DNA from: an uncultured Acidobacteriota bacterium
GTDB lineage: Bacteria; Acidobacteriota; Terriglobia; Terriglobales; Acidobacteriaceae
Reading direction: 5' to 3'
DNA: 8,019 nt
Assembly (NCBI GenBank): GCA_903832475.1
Contig: CAILBQ010000765.1
Span: forward strand, 1-8,019
A model generated the notes under the pieces. The model saw only the letters and a list, made by a program, of their open reading frames with translations, did not search any database and was not told the origin of the DNA. A program made the position numbers and the translations under genes. This document shows positions 6,187 to 8,019 of the stretch, in pieces. Each line of letters begins with the position of its first letter. The first letter of the stretch is position 1.

Positions 6187-6213
6187 GCTCATCCCCGTCG
6201 CGGAAAGATGAGC
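6187..6213 (-). terminator. Weak hairpin after the membrane hydrolase gene
   Basis: On the - strand, GCTCAT (complement of 6208-6213) can pair with ATGAGC (complement of 6187-6192), with an inner CCG/CGG pairing in the loop. It lies about 25 bases after the hydrolase stop. There is no T-run, so it is at best a weak or factor-assisted terminator. Confidence 0.25.
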
Positions 6214-6238
6214 TCATTGCCTCTAGAGGATTCCACCC

Positions 6239-7684
6239 TCAGTGTTGCGATGCGTCGCTGTCTGCAGGCAGCCAATGCTGAAATTTCATCACTTCCGGGA
6301 ATGGCGACGTTTGATCGGACAGGAGGGTCTGCGGTTGATCAAGCAGTGTTTGCGTGAAAAATGCGTCTACATACGCGGTGATGATCTTTGCTGCGCGCTG
6401 CTGCGGGAGCGAACCAATTCCCGATAACGAATGGAATGGTGAAAAGAAACCCTTGTCGGTGAAGTTCTCATGATCAATGCCCCGGATCATCACCTGGTAT
6501 CCGCCGTAGCGTTGAAAGGACGCATCAAGTTGCTTCTCTCCGAGCAGGGCTGACTGGGCATGCACCCGGGTACCGAGATCCGGTGAATTTTCTCCACCGG
6601 GTGCGAAGTGAGGCGGTTCGGCCATGATGCGGAAAAGCGGCTTGGAGAGGCCGTTCGCGGCAACAGGCCCGTTCAGAATGCCGTCGAGCAAAATAGCCGA
6701 GCGCACCCGCGGATCTTCTCTTGCCAGCTCGGCGGAGACGGCGCCGCCAAAGGAATGTCCGAATGCACCCACGTGAGTCAAATCCAGGTGACCGGCCAGT
6801 GGACTGTTGGGAGACTGATCGAGCCTGGTGAGTTCGTCCAAGAGGAATTTGTCGTCATCGACCTGAGTGCGCATCTCGCGATCTGCAAGCGCTTCATGCT
6901 GCTCCAGCGTCAGTGCCGGTGGGCCGTAAAAATTGCCGAGGTCTATTTGGGAGCGGCCGTCTGCGACGCGGCCGTCGTGAAGCTGCATGATGGCTGCGTT
7001 CCACGGGTGTCCCACGCCGATGACTACAAATCCATGGCTGGCTAGATCCTGTTCCATGAAGGTGCTTCGATTGCGAAAGCCACGCCAGGCGTGATTGAAC
7101 AGTACGACGGGAAAGCGCCCGCTCGCGATTGGCGAATCCTGCAAGGCATCGACCGGCAAAACTGCCTGGTAGGTTGACCGCGGATCTGTTTCCTTCCACA
7201 AGCGGTAGACGGCGTGTTTTCCTGTCAGTGTTGCCGAGGGATACCACAACTGCGCGACGACTTCGCGCTGAATATGTGGAGCGCCGGGATGCATCTCCAT
7301 CCGGGTTGGATCGACGAAGTAGAGGGTGCGTGTGCCGACTGCGTAGGGTCCGGATGGCTTTGGGAGACGGAACATGGGCAACATGTAGCAAAGCGACAGG
7401 CCGGTCACGACCAGCAGGGCAAGGAAGATGCTGAAAAGGAAGTGGGGAGCTGCGATACGGCTGGGGAAGCGCTGGCCAAGCAGCGGGTAGATCAACAGCA
7501 GAATGGCCAGATAAATGGGCGCCATCTGCCAATGCACGCCCTCGAATGGGGCATGGGCCAGGAACACGACCACGGCGAGGTCGGTGGCTACTCGTATCCA
7601 CATCGGCCAGGGCCGACGCAGGAAGAGCATCCACACAATTGCTGGTGCGGCAAGAAGAACCATCAGCCATTCGAGTGTTCGCAT
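6239..7684 (-). CDS. Membrane-anchored alpha/beta hydrolase, PAF-acetylhydrolase-like
   Basis: The product has 481 residues. Four hydrophobic segments (about 4-22, 28-46, 52-69, 82-104) precede a catalytic domain (about 115-445) of the plasma PAF-acetylhydrolase/lipoprotein phospholipase A2 type. The nucleophile elbow is GHSFGG at 309-314 with Ser311. Asp334 (ILLDG) and His405 (GIDHENFTD) complete the likely triad, and FNHAW at 196-200 fits the oxyanion-hole strand. The spacing Ser311 to Asp334 (23 residues) and the flanking motifs, including KPLFRI, resemble the human enzyme (Ser273/Asp296/His351, from memory). Such enzymes cleave short or oxidised acyl esters, although bacterial relatives may act on other esters. 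Arg-rich loops at 23-31 and 71-76 suggest by the positive-inside rule that loops 1 and 3 are cytoplasmic, putting the catalytic domain in the periplasm. GAGGA (complement of 7689-7693) lies 4 bases before the ATG. The second oxygenase gene follows after 271 bases. Confidence 0.87.
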   Translation of the reverse strand: MRTLEWLMVLLAAPAIVWMLFLRRPWPMWIRVATDLAVVVFLAHAPFEGVHWQMAPIYLAILLLIYPLLGQRFPSRIAAPHFLFSIFLALLVVTGLSLCYMLPMFRLPKPSGPYAVGTRTLYFVDPTRMEMHPGAPHIQREVVAQLWYPSATLTGKHAVYRLWKETDPRSTYQAVLPVDALQDSPIASGRFPVVLFNHAWRGFRNRSTFMEQDLASHGFVVIGVGHPWNAAIMQLHDGRVADGRSQIDLGNFYGPPALTLEQHEALADREMRTQVDDDKFLLDELTRLDQSPNSPLAGHLDLTHVGAFGHSFGGAVSAELAREDPRVRSAILLDGILNGPVAANGLSKPLFRIMAEPPHFAPGGENSPDLGTRVHAQSALLGEKQLDASFQRYGGYQVMIRGIDHENFTDKGFFSPFHSLSGIGSLPQQRAAKIITAYVDAFFTQTLLDQPQTLLSDQTSPFPEVMKFQHWLPADSDASQH

Positions 7685-8019
7685 TCTGTCCTCAAAGCAA
7701 CGTTGGAAATGAGCGTAGCACAGCGGCTAACGAAACCGCTGAGGGTTGCGGGCGATCGCCAGAGCTTCAGATTTCGGGTACAACTTCCGCGCCAGCCGAG
7801 GTTCTGACGAGCAATTCGCACGATATACTTGAGGGGTTCGGTCGGTTATGCAAAGGGATGTTTTTTCGCACTGAAATCCAATGGTAGCCGTAGTTCTCAA
7901 GCTCAACCCGGGGAGCATGTCGACGGGGATTTGAGACAATTTCGCGTCTCTGCATGCTGCATGGTTTGGCATCAGACTGTGAAGGCGCAGAGCCTCTTGA
8001 AAGCTGTTCGCCTATCGCC
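7685..8019. other. 335-base region upstream of the hydrolase gene; no gene supported
   Basis: Short open frames occur on both strands, but none has a ribosome binding site or recognisable motif. On the - strand the promoter of the hydrolase gene should lie here. The best I can find is an extended -10-like TGCTACGCT about 30 bases before the start, without a clear -35. On the + strand a TATACT at about 7824-7829 resembles a -10 box but also lacks a good -35, and no gene follows inside the window. A ten-base palindrome GGCGATCGCC (7751-7760) and a weak stem GAGAC/GTCTC (7933-7937/7946-7950) are also visible. Confidence 0.45.

Noticed and set aside
6219..6233. CCTCTAGAGGATTCC resembles a cloning-vector polylinker
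   Set aside because: The match to the familiar XbaI/BamHI polylinker is short and broken (GGATTC rather than GGATCC), and the flanking DNA continues directly into a normal gene end, so vector contamination is unlikely.
7751..7760. GGCGATCGCC, resembling the cyanobacterial HIP1 palindrome
   Set aside because: I noticed the full palindrome only here, whereas HIP1 is recognised by being highly repeated. The gene content also does not suggest a cyanobacterium.
7727..7972. 81-codon - frame upstream of the hydrolase gene
   Set aside because: No ribosome binding site precedes the start and the product is a basic sequence with no recognisable pattern.

Overview
The window looks like a stretch of chromosome from a mid-GC (high-50s percent by eye) Gram-negative bacterium. 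Soil Acidobacteriota (Terriglobia-like) is my best guess. It rests on overall gene style, the roughly 300-base intergenic gaps, and a mix of cupin-like dioxygenases, an MsbA-type exporter and a membrane-anchored PAF-acetylhydrolase-like enzyme. No rRNA, marker gene or mobile element is present to fix the taxonomy.

Layout. There are five confident protein genes. Three lie on the + strand: a WecG/TagA/CpsF-family glycosyltransferase with a C-terminal STAS domain (183-1367), a JmjC/cupin_8-type Fe(II)/2-oxoglutarate oxygenase (1737-2720), and a type I ABC exporter with fused membrane and ATPase domains (3018-4961). Two lie on the - strand: a second, sequence-divergent JmjC-like oxygenase (5047-5967) and a four-helix membrane protein with a PAF-acetylhydrolase-like catalytic domain (6239-7684). 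The exporter and the second oxygenase converge on a strong bidirectional intrinsic terminator (about 4999-5030). The other gaps hold hairpins without good U-tracts, candidate promoters and a palindrome that may be an operator. I saw no tRNA, rRNA, CRISPR array, insertion sequence or attachment site.

How the genes may work together. The gaps between the + genes are large (369 and 297 bases), so this is not a tight operon and a shared pathway is inference. The theme is surface or secreted chemistry: a transferase of the teichoic-acid/enterobacterial-common-antigen/exopolysaccharide type, an exporter of lipid, glycan or peptide cargo, two oxygenases with apparently complete iron-binding triads, and a probable periplasmic lipase-like hydrolase. 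The most interesting points are the glycosyltransferase-STAS fusion, whose STAS domain carries Glu where the regulatory phospho-Ser normally sits, and the pairing of two unlike JmjC-type oxygenases around one ABC exporter.
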